Source: Symbiodinium natans (Eukaryota; Sar; Dinophyceae; Suessiales; Symbiodiniaceae). Taken from it: a stretch of 64,000 bases of DNA. Positions within the stretch are counted from its first letter, which is position 1, and each line of letters opens with the position of its first letter. Location: NCBI GenBank assembly GCA_905221605.1, contig CAJNDS010002107.1, forward strand, positions 315,922 to 379,921, read 5' to 3'. Below the pieces are notes generated by a model. That model saw nothing but the letters and a program-made list of their open reading frames with translations. It was not told the DNA's origin and did no database searches. Positions 1-10,510 of this stretch are shown one piece after another. The position numbers and the translations under genes are program-made.

Positions 1-364
1 TCCCCAAACTCACACTTGCTTCCCCAAAAAACAAGAGAGCTCCTGGAGTTGGGTGAGCACGCGTTCACCCTGCTCTAGTAGCGAGGAGGCTCCCTGCGCA
101 TGGCTTTCGGGGGGCTTTCAGGGTTTTATGGCTTTCGGGGATATCAGTTCAGATGACTGGCCGGAGCTGTCCCGATTCAAGGTTTGGGGTTTAGGGATTG
201 GAGTTCAGGCTTTAGGGTTCTGTGCAGATCTGTTTGCAAGAAGTCTTGTTTTGCAGCTTTGCCGAAAACCCATCGATTGCAGCGCTAGCACACGCAGAAG
301 GGCTGGGGCCGTATACTTGCCAAGAGAACCCGACACTCCAAAAACAAACCCAGGCTGCATGGAC

Positions 365-413
365 CTGGACCACGACATCGTCGTCGAGACCTCGGCGCAC
401 GGCACGGGGCAAT
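365..413 (-). CDS. Candidate exon
   Basis: Minus frame LPRAVRRGLDDDVVVQ between a CAAG or CCAG acceptor and CAG before GTCCATG. CCCTAAA repeats lie on the right. Confidence 0.4.
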
Positions 414-527
414 CTTGCTGGAGGTACAACCCCTAAACCCTAAACCCTAAACCCTGAAACAAGCAAGTATCATGTCTCAAGTTCCGAGAAGACTTCTCCA
501 AAACACGGGTTGCCGTGCTGAAAAGCT

Positions 528-1345
528 TAATATAGGGGTCGGAATAATTGCTAATAGTATTCCCTTAGGGTCCGTTTATGAATATACTATGATGACCCTC
601 AAAAACCCTTTTCTACTTATTCAGGCCCTTATTAGTCGACTCGCTGCGCTAGGTGAACAGAGCCTATATCCCTGCGGGGCAGATGCAGTTCTGAACAAGT
701 GACATCACACGTGCTTACCGCACACTAGCTGCCTGCGGAAAGTCGGTTCTGACAGGTTTAGCAGCCAGCTTAGGGCTTGGATTGTCCTTCTACGGATTCG
801 AGCTTGCGAGGACTGTGATGTGGGTTTTGGGCTTCCACTTCACGGAAACAGGTGGAACAATCGCGGTATTCTCACGTAAGCATGCTTCGGCCACAGCGCA
901 TGGCTAGGCCCGGCACAGGCGGGCGGGGGGTCGAGGGGGCAATAACTTGGAGAAACATCGGGGCGTTTGCAGAAGGCACGTCCTCAAGCCTGCTTGTCAT
1001 GGGTTGAAGTCAGCGTCTCAGCTGCTCAGGGTGCAGGGTTGGTTCGTCAAGTCCTTTCCCCTCAGCCGTGGAGCCTTAAGAGCTCAGTGCTTCGGGGTTG
1101 CTTAAGAAGCTCATCAACATCCCATTGGTTAAGGAGTTTACAAAGAGGATCACCTAAACCTTAAGCCCTGTAGGGTACATTCCCAACCCCTAAACCCTAA
1201 ACCAAAAACACCCTTGAGTGTCGATGCCCGAGTGCAATCTTGGGGCTTGAATAATTAGAATAGGGTTTGGGGGTTGTTCTAGCATAATTGTGAAAGGACC
1301 CTGATGGAATAATATTCGTAATTGTTCCGACCCCTATAGTAGGGA
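528..1345. mobile_element. 818-bp segment with about 45-bp inverted ends
   Basis: The left end TATAGGGGTCGGAATAATT continues with TCCCTTAGGGTCC; the right end, reverse-complemented, gives TATAGGGGTCGGAACAATT and a matching continuation. This is either a non-autonomous DNA element or two small elements in opposite orientation. The interior shows no transposase. Confidence 0.5.
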
Positions 1346-1359
1346 ATTGGGCCCCTAAA

Positions 1360-1452
1360 ACCTAAACCCTAAACCCTAAACCCTAACCCTAAACCCTAAA
1401 CCCTAAACCCTGAACCCTGAACCCTGAACCCTGAACCCTGAACCCTAAACCA
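1360..1452. repeat. CCCTAAA/CCCTGAA array
   Basis: Thirteen or so telomere-like units directly left of the exon candidate at 1,476. Confidence 0.93.
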
Positions 1453-1475
1453 AGAGTAGGCGAGCGGCTGCTCAC

Positions 1476-1502
1476 CAAAGCCGCCTTCCAGCTGGCCACA
1501 TC
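1476..1502 (-). CDS. Candidate micro-exon (9 codons)
   Basis: TTGGCAG acceptor, DVASWKAAL, GTGAGC donor, phase 0 at both ends. It sits exactly between a CCCTAAA array (left) and a TTTAGGG array (right). Confidence 0.5.
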
Positions 1503-1526
1503 CTGCCAAGGCATCGGATCTTTGGG

Positions 1527-1640
1527 CTTGGGGTTTAGGGTTTAGGGTTTAGGGTTTAGGGTTTAGGGTTTAGGGTTTAGGGTTTAGGGTTTAGGGTTTA
1601 GGGTTTAGGGTTTAGGGTTTGGGGCTTAGGGTTTAGGGGT
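1527..1640. repeat. TTTAGGG array
   Basis: Sixteen or so units directly right of the exon candidate at 1,476-1,502, in the opposite orientation to the left array. Confidence 0.93.
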
Positions 1641-2655
1641 CAAAAATGAAGAGTTAGGGTTTGGGGCTTGGGGCTTCGGGTATGAGGTTATCTTGGTTTT
1701 CGTCTGGTTGACGCTCCTTGGTCAGAAGAAACTTTCAGCCACACAGTTGCTAAGCGCCAACACATTGGCCAGGGGTATGAACCACGCGAATATGCAGAGA
1801 ACCTTGACTTGAACCTCTCGCATGCTGCACGCCCGGTTCTGAGTGGAGAAGTACACGGTGCTCCAAGCATTTTGAGAATTTCTAAAGGCCTGGCAACATG
1901 CGATTGTCCGAGTTTCAGTACAGTTTGCAACCGATCAAAGAGGCTGCATCCCTAAACCATAAACCCTAAGCCCTAATGGGGCTTCTGGCAGTCCTGCGCC
2001 CGTCCAGCTGCTTGGGCCTTTCGCGGAAAACAATTTGCAAAAACAGGGCACAGGCCGTTGAAAGACGGAGACATATACCATCCCCGAGTGAAGATGATCT
2101 ACCAAATGTGGGATCTGGGGTTTAGGGTCTTGCCATTTGGTGGCTGCGAAATACGGGGATGAGAATAAAGGTTCTCCCCCGTTATCTTGAAGTACCTAAG
2201 AGGCCACCATCAATGCTGTTGGGCATTGAGCATAAGTAGGATGGCCTAGGTCTGAGTGAAGGAGTCTTCAGTGGCAACCCCCTGTGACATTCACCTCCCT
2301 ACGTCCTAAACTCTGAAGCCCTAAACCCCTGAAACCCTAAACTCTAAAACCCTAAGACCATACGCCCCAAACTGTCAAACCCCAAAACCCTTAGACCCTA
2401 CACTCCAAACCATAAAACCCTAAACCGCAATGGGCCCAAGCCGGGCGCCGACTCCCGAAGTCTGCCATCGATGGTTATGTAATTTCTCAATGCTGACATC
2501 TATGGAGGAGTGGGGGTTTCCCAACAATGGGGTTTGGGCTTTGGGGTTTAGGGTTTTCCCAAGGAACCCTAAACCCTAACGTCCTCATATACACCCTAAC
2601 CCCTCAACCCCTCATAGACACACCCTCCCCCAAAGGTCAGCTTTCAAGTGGATGC

Positions 2656-2685
2656 CTCGAGTAGCTGCCGAACTGCTGCGGGGAC
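2656..2685 (-). CDS. Candidate short exon
   Basis: GGGGCAG acceptor, VPAAVRQLLE, GC donor after GAG; without splicing the frame reaches AST and TGA, so it could also end a transcript. Confidence 0.38.
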
Positions 2686-2941
2686 CTGCCCCACATGCAG
2701 GAGGGAATGAAGCCTAAACCCTAAGGCATTAGAGGGGGGGGGGGAGTTTTGGGGGGGAGGGGGGGGTCAAGCTTTGGGGCTTTGGACCTTGGAGCTGTTC
2801 TCAGCTTGGATCACTGTTCAGTTTATGCCCCAAGGGGGGTGGATAAGGCTCAACACCTCCTCACCCGACCGCGAAAAAAACCTTTCAAAACTCCAACCAG
2901 CAAAAATGACCCTAAACCCTAAACCCTAAACCCCTTTCCAC

Positions 2942-3001
2942 AGCCTCTAAGTGCAGGTCTTCGAGCAGCGAGAGCAAGCTGCCGGAGCTTTGCCGGAGCA
3001 C
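2942..3001 (-). CDS. Candidate exon (20 codons)
   Basis: GCCAG acceptor and GTGGAA donor, phase 0 at both ends: VLRQSSGSLLSLLEDLHLEA. The plus strand is also open (VFEQREQAAGALPEHLAG), but minus agrees with the neighbours. Confidence 0.52.
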
Positions 3002-3248
3002 CTGGCTGGCGTTGCCGGGAAGTTTCCCTAAACCCTAAGCCCTAAGCCCTAAGCCCTAAGCCCTGAACCCTAAACCCTAAACCCTAAACCCTAAACCCTA
3101 AACCCTAAACCCTAAACCTAGACTGTAAGGGGAGAGGAGACTAGGGCTTGTAGCTGAGGGCGTTGCAGAACCTCTGGTCCACGCACGGGGGTCTTGAGCC
3201 TTGTTTCATCCGATGCGCTGCCTCACGAAACCGGGCAGTCCGGCGTGC

Positions 3249-3713
3249 TTACTGTGCCATCATCTGGCTGGCTGCCATCAAGGCTTTCAACTTCACATCC
3301 AAATCATAAGTCCAAGTCATCGACAGGCAAGTCGCGCTGTGATCCAACGGATTGTGGATCTGCACGGATGCCAAGCCAACCTGCACCTTCCCTGCAATCT
3401 TGCTGGAAAAGAAGTACTGCGTCCATTTCTTGTGCAACCCCATCGCTAGATAGTACCCCGTGATGTTCATGGGTGTGTCCTGAAGTGGGAGCAACAGAAG
3501 CTTCATGAAGCTTCCCAGCAGGAGCCATCTGCGCTGTAATTTCGCACATCTAGTGCGACCCCTCGATGATGGCAGAGATTGCCTCGGAATGCCCATCGAA
3601 ATCCATGATACAAGAGCCGTAAACCTCCGTGGGCCAGTTCATTGAGTAGCCATAGTGGATCGCGTCACCGTTCAGCGAGCACTTCCTTGCAAGATGGTGG
3701 CTGCGCAGGTCGA
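3249..3713 (-). pseudogene. Degenerate coding remnant, two frames, unrecognised
   Basis: Coding-like sequence continues below the TPR/SET-like fragment in shifting frames: one gives AIHYGYSMNWPTEVYGSCIM then DFDGHSEAISAIIEGSH, stop; another gives MNITGYYLAMGLHKKWTQYF, FSSKIAGKVQVGLASVQIHN and a hydrophilic end stopping at 3,249. Amino-acid usage and the absence of repeats look protein-derived, but I recognise no family and cannot say whether it belongs to the same ancestral gene. Confidence 0.4.
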
Positions 3714-4302
3714 AGGCTTTTCTCTGAGGGGTCATCCACACGAATCCCCAAAGAGCCATCCTGGCGAACCTTGTAGCAGGGCTCTTGGATGGCCAGCGTC
3801 CTTCCCTTGTAAAACAAGCGCTCAGTCACTTCCCATCCCGCGCCCGGAATGTTGTACACGGCCACTTCCACCAGATTCCCTTCACCGTCCTCCAACAGAA
3901 ACGCAGAGGATGCAATGAAGAGCGGATCTTCGCAGATAGTGCCTGCCAGGATCCTGCCACGATGCGTGGTTCCCACGGCCAGCTCCTTCACAAAGATGGG
4001 CAAAAGCTGCCCTTTTGCTTTCGATCACCTTGAGGCTTGGTATCAAAGCTGGCGGTTGTCGAGAATGAGTGCATCCCTGTCTTGCTGATGGCATGGTTGA
4101 ACGCCAGGTTCTCCTCCCGCCTCTTTCGGAACTGCTTTCTCCACTCAGCTGGAGATGAGTTGGCAGCCTGGACCTTACTCATCTGCTCCTCCACCGTTTT
4201 CATCGCCGCCTGAGCTTGCGGATCCAGGCCTGCGAGGACCTCCATCACCTTCGCCGGGTCCGGCGGGGTGGTGAATGCCAACCGCGCGGCGCGCGGATCC
4301 AT
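3665..4302 (-). pseudogene. Frameshifted fragment resembling the N-terminal part of TPR/SET-domain proteins
   Basis: From ATG at 4,302 a frame encodes a helical, charged segment (MDPRAARLAFTTPPDPAKVM and on, with EWRKQFRKRREENLAFNH) ending after KPQGDRKQKG. Similarity then continues in another frame from about 4,025: LLPIFVKELAVGTTHRGRIL, CEDPLFIASSAFLLEDGEGN, VEVAVYN, GRTLAIQEPCYKV, DGSLGIRVDDPS. That succession (L-x-x-G-x-x-H-R-G, LEDxxGNxxxxAxYN, IxEPxYKxxxDGxxxIRVDxPS) recalls the region before the TPR repeats in eukaryotic TPR-SET proteins; TPR and SET domains are not seen. The frames overlap near 4,003-4,027, so a one-base indel in a T/C-run is likelier than an intron. Probably a retroposed pseudogene; a sequencing error is the alternative. 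Confidence 0.55.
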
Positions 4303-4646
4303 GGCTGGCGAAGTGCTGATCTAGCTTGGGGTAGCGATTTGGGTCTAGATTGATTGGATTTCTAGCGTGTTCTGATTCGCCCTTGGGACGGGCTCTCTTG
4401 CATTCAGCACATTACATGGTGAAAAAGCCTTGTCAAGCGTGAACGCTCAGATTGCCCACCACGGCAACATGGAGACGAAGGCACGCGTGTAGACAGCCAG
4501 AGCTCCCAGCAAGGCTCGCAGAAGTCGCGGCTGAATGATCTACCCATGTTTGACGCACCACCCTGACACCCTGACACCATGACACCCTAAACCCCCAAAA
4601 CTCCAAAACCCCCAAAACCCCCAACACCCCCAAAAACTCACCAAAC

Positions 4647-4705
4647 TTCCCCGGAGCGCCGGGAGGTCGGCGAAGGAGGAGGAATTCTCGAAGCGATCCA
4701 GCAGC
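4647..4705 (-). CDS. Candidate exon
   Basis: TTTGCAG acceptor, one leading base, LLDRFENSSSFADLPALRG plus one base, GTTTGG donor. CCCTAAA-type left, TTTAGGG right. Confidence 0.6.
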
Positions 4706-4840
4706 CTGCAAACCCGGGGGGTGAAATTCTCGAGCTTTGGGGTTTAGGGTTTAGGGTTTAGGGTTTCGGGCTTAGGGCTTGGAAGCTTCACAGTTTTCGG
4801 GATTGTGGGGTTTAGGATTCAGGGTAAAGGGTTTGCTTAC

Positions 4841-4883
4841 CGCCAGGCGCCTGTGGGCGTTGCGAATCTCTACGAGGCCAGTT
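4841..4883 (-). CDS. Candidate exon with consensus donor
   Basis: TTTCTCAG acceptor and GTAAGC donor bracket 43 bp open as GLVEIRNAHRRLA. Good splice signals, short content. Confidence 0.5.
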
Positions 4884-5314
4884 CTGAGAAATCTTGGTCC
4901 TTTTGGGGGGGTACCTGTGATACTCTGGAGTGGGCGCCAAAAGAAGACGATGACTTAGCATGAGCTTGTCTGCCTATTGCAAACTGGCCGAAGCCCCTTT
5001 AAACCCTAAACCCTACACCCTAAACCCACTCTCGGCGTTGTGCCATGTGGCTCTGTTCCAGTGCAGTCCACGCCCGAGACAGAGATGGCTTGCCTTTGCT
5101 GAAGACGCGGCTCTGCACCACACGGTTTCAGGGTTTAGGGTGTGAGTTTTTTCGAGGGTTCTTATGAGTGATAGTATTCGTGTGCGTGTTAGGGCTATAC
5201 ACGACCTGGACTCAAAGCCACAATCCTCGTCCCTTCTTTGACTCGGCAAGGAATGTTCGAAAGGTATACCGAAACCCTCCGACAAGATCCGAAGAATAGC
5301 CGCTAAAACCAAAC

Positions 5315-6141
5315 CCTAAACCCTCAACCCTAAATACCCTAAATACCCTAAAGACCCTAAAGACCCTAAAGACCCTAAAGACCCTAAAGACCCTAAAGAC
5401 CCTAAATGCCCTAAAGACCCTAAATACCCTAAAGACCCTAAAGACCCTAAATACCCTAAATACCCCAAATTTACCCTAAAGACCCTAAATACCCTAAATA
5501 CCCTCAATACCCTAAATACCCTAAACACCCTAAATACCCCAAATTTACCCTAAATACCCTAAATACCCTAAAGACCCTAAAGACCCTAAAGACCCTAAAT
5601 GCCCTAAAGACCCTAAATACCCTAAATACCCCAAATTTACCCTAAAGACCCTAAATACCCTACATACCCTCAATACCCTAAATACCCTAAACACCCTAAA
5701 TACCCCAAATTTACCCTAAATACCCTGAATACCCTAAAGACCCTAAAGACCCTAAAGACCCTAAAGACCCTAAAGACCCTAAAGACCCTAAAGACCCTAA
5801 AGACCCTAAAGACCCTAAAGACCCTAAATGCCCTAAAGACCCTAAATACCCTAAATACCCCAAATTTACCCTAAAGACCCTAAATACCCTAAATACCCTC
5901 AATACCCTAAATACCCTAAACACCCTAAATACCCCAAATTTACCCTAAATACCCTAAATACCCTAAAGACCCTAAAGACCCTAAAGACCCTAAATGCCCT
6001 AAAGACCCTAAATACCCTAAATACCCCAAATTTACCCTAAAGACCCTAAATACCCTCAATACCCTCAATACCCTCAATACCCTAAATACCCTAAACACCC
6101 TAAATACCCCAAATTTACCCTAAATACCCTAAACACCCTAA
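5315..6141. repeat. GACCCTAAA/TACCCTAAA nonamer minisatellite with higher-order structure
   Basis: Nine-base relatives of the telomere unit (CCCTAAAGA and CCCTAAATA) arranged in larger blocks; the marker CCCCAAATTTACCC recurs eight times from about 5,463 at alternating spacings of roughly 70-80 and 95-155 bp. Confidence 0.9.
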
Positions 6142-6150
6142 ACGTTCATC

Positions 6151-6199
6151 GGCGCCGCAGCAGCGTGCGCTCCAAGATCTGAAGACCGGCGGCGCTTTC
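6151..6199 (-). CDS. Candidate exon
   Basis: CTTCGCAG acceptor, then SAAGLQILERTLLRR with a GATGAA donor (GA type). CCCTAAA-type minisatellite left, TTTAGGG right. Confidence 0.5.
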
Positions 6200-6240
6200 C
6201 TGCGAAGCCGGGGGATAAGGTTCGGGGGGGTCTCTTGGGG

Positions 6241-6385
6241 GTTTAGGGCTGAGGGCTTAGGGCTGAGGGTTTAGGGTTTAGGGTTTAGGGTTTTAGGGTT
6301 TAGGGTTTAGGGTTTAGGGTTTAGGGTTTAGGATTTGGGGTTTGGGGTTTGGGGTTTGGGGTTTGGGGTTTGGGGTTTAGGGTCC
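6241..6385. repeat. TTTAGGG passing into TTTGGGG array
   Basis: Telomere-like units right of the 6.15-kb exon candidate, changing type within the array. Confidence 0.9.
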
Positions 6386-6713
6386 AAAGTGTTTACGGCC
6401 AACGGAACCCTAATTTAAGCCGTGAAAAACAAGCCCTCAAAAAAGCGATGACCAATGCCCAGCGTCCCACGCTGCTCCGGACACGAGCTCCCGAAGGTCC
6501 GCCTTCGGAAAGCCGAGCTTTGACTTCTAGGGATTGGGGGTTTAGGGTTTAGGGCTTAGGGTTTAGCCCCTCCAAACTCGCAACCCCAGACCCCCGAATC
6601 CTGGACCTCAAGTCCTTTGAAGCCTGGAGCTCCGAATCCTAGACCCTCCGCTGAAGGCCCTGGAGTAAACCCCCAATCCTAGACCCTATAAACCTTACAG
6701 CCCTAACTCTAAA

Positions 6714-6836
6714 CCCTTCAACCCTTCAACCCTTCAACCCTTCAACCCTTCAACCCTTCAACCCTTCAACCCTTCAACCCTTCAACCCTTCAACCCTTCA
6801 ACCCTTCAACCCTTCAACCCTTCAACCCTTCAACCC
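6714..6836. repeat. CCCTTCAA octamer array
   Basis: About 15 perfect copies of an eight-base unit running directly into CCCTAAA heptamers. Confidence 0.92.
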
Positions 6837-6885
6837 CTAAACCCTAAACCCTAAAGGCTAAAGGCCCTAAACCCTAAACCCCGTC

Positions 6886-6960
6886 CTGCTGCAGCTGCAG
6901 CGAGAGCCCGGACAGGCTCTCCACCAGCAGGGCGCGGTTGGCCCCAAGCTGGGCCAGCAC
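6886..6960 (-). CDS. Candidate exon (25 codons)
   Basis: CTGAGAG acceptor, then VLAQLGANRALLVESLSGLS, LQLQQ, ending at CAG before GACGGG (GA donor), phase 0 at both ends. Leucine-rich helix. CCCTAAA left, poly-G and TTTAGGG right. Confidence 0.6.
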
Positions 6961-6977
6961 CTCTCAGACTCGAAGGC

Positions 6978-7321
6978 CCCGGGGGGGGGGGGGTTTAGGG
7001 TTTAGGGTTTAGGGTTTGGGGTTTGGGGTTTGGAGTTTTGGGTTTGGGGTTTGGGTTTTGGGGTTTGGGGTTGGGTTTGGGTTTCGGGTTTCGGTTTCGG
7101 GTTCGGTTCGGGTTTGGGTTTGGGGTTTGGGGTTGGGTTTAGGGTTTGGGTTTTAGGGTTTGGGGTTTCGGGGTTTAGGGTCTAGGGTTTAGGGTTTAGG
7201 GTTCGGGGTTTAGGGTTTAGGTTTTAGGGTTTAGGGTTTAGGCTTTAGGGTTTAGGGTTGAGGGTTTAGGGTTTAGGGTTTAGGGTTTAGGGTTTAGGGT
7301 TTAGGGTTTAGGGTTTAGGGT
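6978..7321. repeat. Poly-G, TTTGGGG and TTTAGGG array
   Basis: About 340 bp of mixed telomere-like variants between the exon candidates at 6.9 and 7.4 kb. Confidence 0.9.
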
Positions 7322-7339
7322 GGGGTCCGCTGAAGGAGG

Positions 7340-7425
7340 GGTAGCTCTTGCATTCCTAGTCCAGGCATGTGCAGTCGTTGGGCAGCCTGCGAAGCCTTCG
7401 ACGAGTCTGCCCTCAACACATCGAA
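7340..7425 (-). CDS. Candidate exon
   Basis: Minus frame ESFDVLRADSSKASQAAQRL, HMPGLGMQELP is open across the island. It has TTTAGGG on the left and CCCTAAA on the right, opposite to the usual layout, and its edges are not fixed. The plus strand is also partly open. Confidence 0.42.
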
Positions 7426-7511
7426 GCTTTCTCGGATCCCCTAAACCCAAAACCCTAAACCCTAAACCCTAAACCCCAAACCCTAAACTAAACTCTAAAC
7501 CCGAAAGCTAC

Positions 7512-7552
7512 AAGCATCCCTGCACCTGCTCCTTGACGGTGGCCACCCAGTC
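7512..7552 (-). CDS. Candidate exon
   Basis: CTTGAAAG acceptor, DWVATVKEQVQGC, GTAGCT donor (phase 2); a shorter form ending at CAG before GTGCAG is possible. Confidence 0.5.
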
Positions 7553-8100
7553 CTTTCAAGAGTTAAAAGGCGGACCCGTCCTTACCAAAAGCATTCCCTG
7601 GCTTGACATAATGCTGAAGCATATCTCATCGGGAAATTTCCCTCGGATGTTCTACTAGCACAATGAGAAATTATCCGCGTTTCGCAACCGGGTGCGATGC
7701 TGGTGCTGAGACAATCGAAGACACAATGTCGGAAGCGCATGGAAGCCAGCAACGGGGAATTTCAAGAAGGCCATTGCTTAGGAAATTTTTTCAAAGCAAA
7801 AACACATACATGCTCAAACCAGAAGGAATAGACTCAGGAAGAAAGACAATCTAGGAGCCAACTTAAGCTTGGGCAAGAAAAAGGAGAGGCTTAGGGGGCT
7901 CGGGGGAGGATCTTGAGCAAACCAACCAACCGGAAAATGTTGATGAGCTTTTGACATTGAGTGGACGAGCTTTAGGGTTTAGCTCTGGCCCTGTCTACTC
8001 AGTCACCATCACAGGCACGGGACATCCAAACTGCTAAGTTCCCTCGTCATGGTACGCCGTGAGCCCTAAACCCTAAACCCCCGAACCCCACACGTCCAAC

Positions 8101-8176
8101 CGCCTTCAGCAGATTCCCCCAGCAAAACGCCCTAGCCCGCATCGCCTCCAGGCGATCAGAAGCGCCGGCGATCTTC
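8101..8176 (-). CDS. Candidate exon
   Basis: GCCCCAG acceptor, one leading base, KIAGASDRLEAMRARAFCWG, NLLKA, GTTGGA donor (phase 0). Repeat (CCCTAAA) only on the left. Confidence 0.57.
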
Positions 8177-8369
8177 CTGGGGCCGTTAAGCCGTTGGGCT
8201 GAGACTTGTAAAGAGGTGAGGGGAAGCTCCAAGGGCTTGGAATCCAGGTTGAATCCTTGTAAACTGAGGGCCCTTGCAGGCGAACCCTCTGCGCACGAAA
8301 GCTCCGCCCAGGCCTGACAGTTGGTTGCTGCAAGGTTTCACAGGCTTTGCCCGGTCTTCAGTCTTCATC

Positions 8370-8478
8370 ATGGCTAGGATGGCCCTTAAAACCCTCTGAA
8401 GAGTATTCCTGAATATAATATGATCCTCTTAAACCCAATAAAGGAAAATATGAAATGTCCCAAGCGTCCCAAGGTGTC
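8370..8478. repeat. Dispersed repeat, copy 1
   Basis: Shares with 37,998-38,105 the succession CTAGGATGGCCC, AAAACCCTCTGAA, ATATTCCTGA-like, ATGATCCTCTTAAA and GGAAAATA, in the same order and orientation. Confidence 0.7.
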
Positions 8479-8811
8479 AAGGGTCTACCTCATATAGCCA
8501 GATAGGGTGCTAGCATTTGGAGGTCACTTGCTTGGCGACTGGTTGCGAACGACTTGCTGGTGCGTAAGGGGGGAGAGTGGAGTGAATACAGATAGCATTC
8601 CATGGGGCATTTGAACCAAAAACCCTGTATACGGGATATATAGGTATTGCTTTTGGAACCTACTCCTCCATCCCTTTCCCCCTGTAAGCACCAGTAGGAG
8701 ATAGGGTCAGCTTCCTGGTTGCCTACAGGGCCGTGATTATGCTCCAAAGCCTCAAGCCCCAAAGACGAACCCCTAAACCCGAAACCCTAAACCCTAAAAC
8801 CCTAAGCTCTG

Positions 8812-8886
8812 AACGCGACCGCGCGTCTTCTCCACGGCCCCTATCAGCTCGGAGGCTTTCGTCTTCACCTGCACCACGAGCTCCAA
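8812..8886 (-). CDS. Candidate exon, coiled-coil-like
   Basis: Open frame LELVVQVKTKASELIGAVEK, TRGRVQ. The 5' edge may be CTTGGAG or GGTGCAG. CCCTAAA left and TTTAGGG right. Edges approximate. Confidence 0.6.
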
Positions 8887-9208
8887 GGGGCTTAGGGTTT
8901 AGGGTTTAGGGTTTAGGGTTTAATCCGAGCATCAGTTTAATTTATACCCCCACATTTAAAGAAATTCTTTTTTGCCGGAAGCCCGCCGGAAGACTACTTT
9001 CCATTAGGGTGGATTTCGTATGGGACAAACCCCCCACATTTAAAGGAGTTTTTTTTGGGGGGGTTCAAAAATCTGTCGGCAGGCTTCTTGTTTTGCTTGC
9101 GGAGACGCAAAGCTACAGCACCTCAGGGATCTGCAGCCTATTGTTTTTAATAGAGAATCAATACAGGGCCACGGTCCAACTATTGCGGAACCCTGCATTC
9201 CTTATTGT

Positions 9209-9366
9209 GGGGGGGGGGGGGGGGGGGGGTGGCGGGGGAGGGGGGGGGGGGGAGGGGGGGGGGGAGGGGGGGGGGGAGGGGGGGGGGGGGCGGGGTGAGG
9301 AGGGGGGGGGGGGAGGGGGGGGGGGGAGGGGGGGGGGGGGGGCGGGGGGGGGGGGGGGGGGGGGAG
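9209..9366. repeat. Poly-G tract of about 150 bp
   Basis: Almost pure G with rare A, T or C, followed at once by a TTTAGGG array (9,392-9,507). The long glycine frame across it is not a gene. Tract length is doubtful in any assembly. Confidence 0.9.
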
Positions 9367-9886
9367 GACCCCACCAATTAAACAGATTGCTCGGTTTAGG
9401 GTTTAGGGTTTAGGGTTTAGGGTTTAGGGTTTAGGGTTTAGGGTTTAGGGTTTAGGGTTTAGGGTTTAGGGTTTAGGGTTTAGGGTTTAGGGTTTAGGGT
9501 TTAGGATAGCCGTCCTCCTAACAGCAAAGGTGGGACTTTTTGTAGGAGCGTTTGCCTTTCTCTTCCCAATGCCCGCCTATCCCTACAGGCAGACCCTCTA
9601 GAACTAAAAAATTGCTTGTTTTGTTTATCTATTGAAAAGGGCTGCATTGGCCCTTTGGAGTGTTGAGGTCTAGACTGTATAGCATTGCTATAGAATGCAA
9701 GCACCAGTAAGCTGACTTTTGACTCCCCTGAAGCAAGGACCCCCAAGCCCCAAACCAAACCCTTAAACTACCCTAAACCCTAAACCCTAAACCCTAAACC
9801 CTAAACCCTAAACCCTAAACCCCAAACCCTGAACCCCGAGCTCCCGGGTGACTTCAGAACCGCAACGGAGCAAAATCGGCTCATGC

Positions 9887-9933
9887 CTTCCGGTCGGTGG
9901 CGAGGCGCGTCAGGAAGCCTTCGCACAGGGCGA
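9887..9933 (-). CDS. Candidate exon
   Basis: CCTGCAG acceptor, two leading bases, ALCEGFLTRLATDRK, then AAG before GCATGA (GC donor, phase 0). CCCTAAA left, TTTAGGG right. Confidence 0.6.
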
Positions 9934-10139
9934 CTGCAGGCTTGGGGGGGGTCGTTTAGGGTTTAGGGCTTAGGGCTTAGGGTTTAGGGTTTAGGGTGTA
10001 GGGTGTAGGGTTTAGGGTTTAGGGTTTAGGGTTTAGGGTTTAGGGTTTAGGCTTTAGGGTTTAGGGTGGGTCCTCTAGGTTCTGGGTTCATAGGGTTGAG
10101 GGTTGAGGGTTGAGGGTTTAGGGTTTAGGCTTTCAGGCA

Positions 10140-10510
10140 GTTCCTGCAGTAGAATTAATGTGTGAACGACCAATGATCACAATGAACGAGTTTTGGATGT
10201 AATATTCAGTTTATTAATCTCAAGCATTTGGTCACTTGATCACGCATTTAATAAAAGTTCATGCGTAAATTATTGATTTTTCTTTTACGTCATTCAATTG
10301 TAAATGAATTTATTGTTGTCACTTCGTTCGTGAACTTACAGGGGCTTTCTTGGAATTCTTTTCGCCCGCATCATTTGTATTACAATTAGTTTTACCTGTG
10401 AAGATGGGAATACGAATAATGTAGCGAGTGAGCGCATAAAAATCGTACGTTTATCAAGTAGTTTAAACATGAAGAATATGAAGAGAACGTAGTAAATTAC
10501 TGATCAAAAT
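10140..10510. other. AT-rich island without repeats
   Basis: About 370 bp of unusually AT-rich, repeat-free DNA (TTTATTAATCTCAAG, GTAAATTATTGATTTTTC) in otherwise GC-rich surroundings. No frame, hairpin or known motif recognised. It could be a decayed element. Confidence 0.6.

Noticed and set aside
9009-9413. Long glycine-rich frame and its proline-rich antisense
   Set aside because: It translates the poly-G tract; no independent coding signal.
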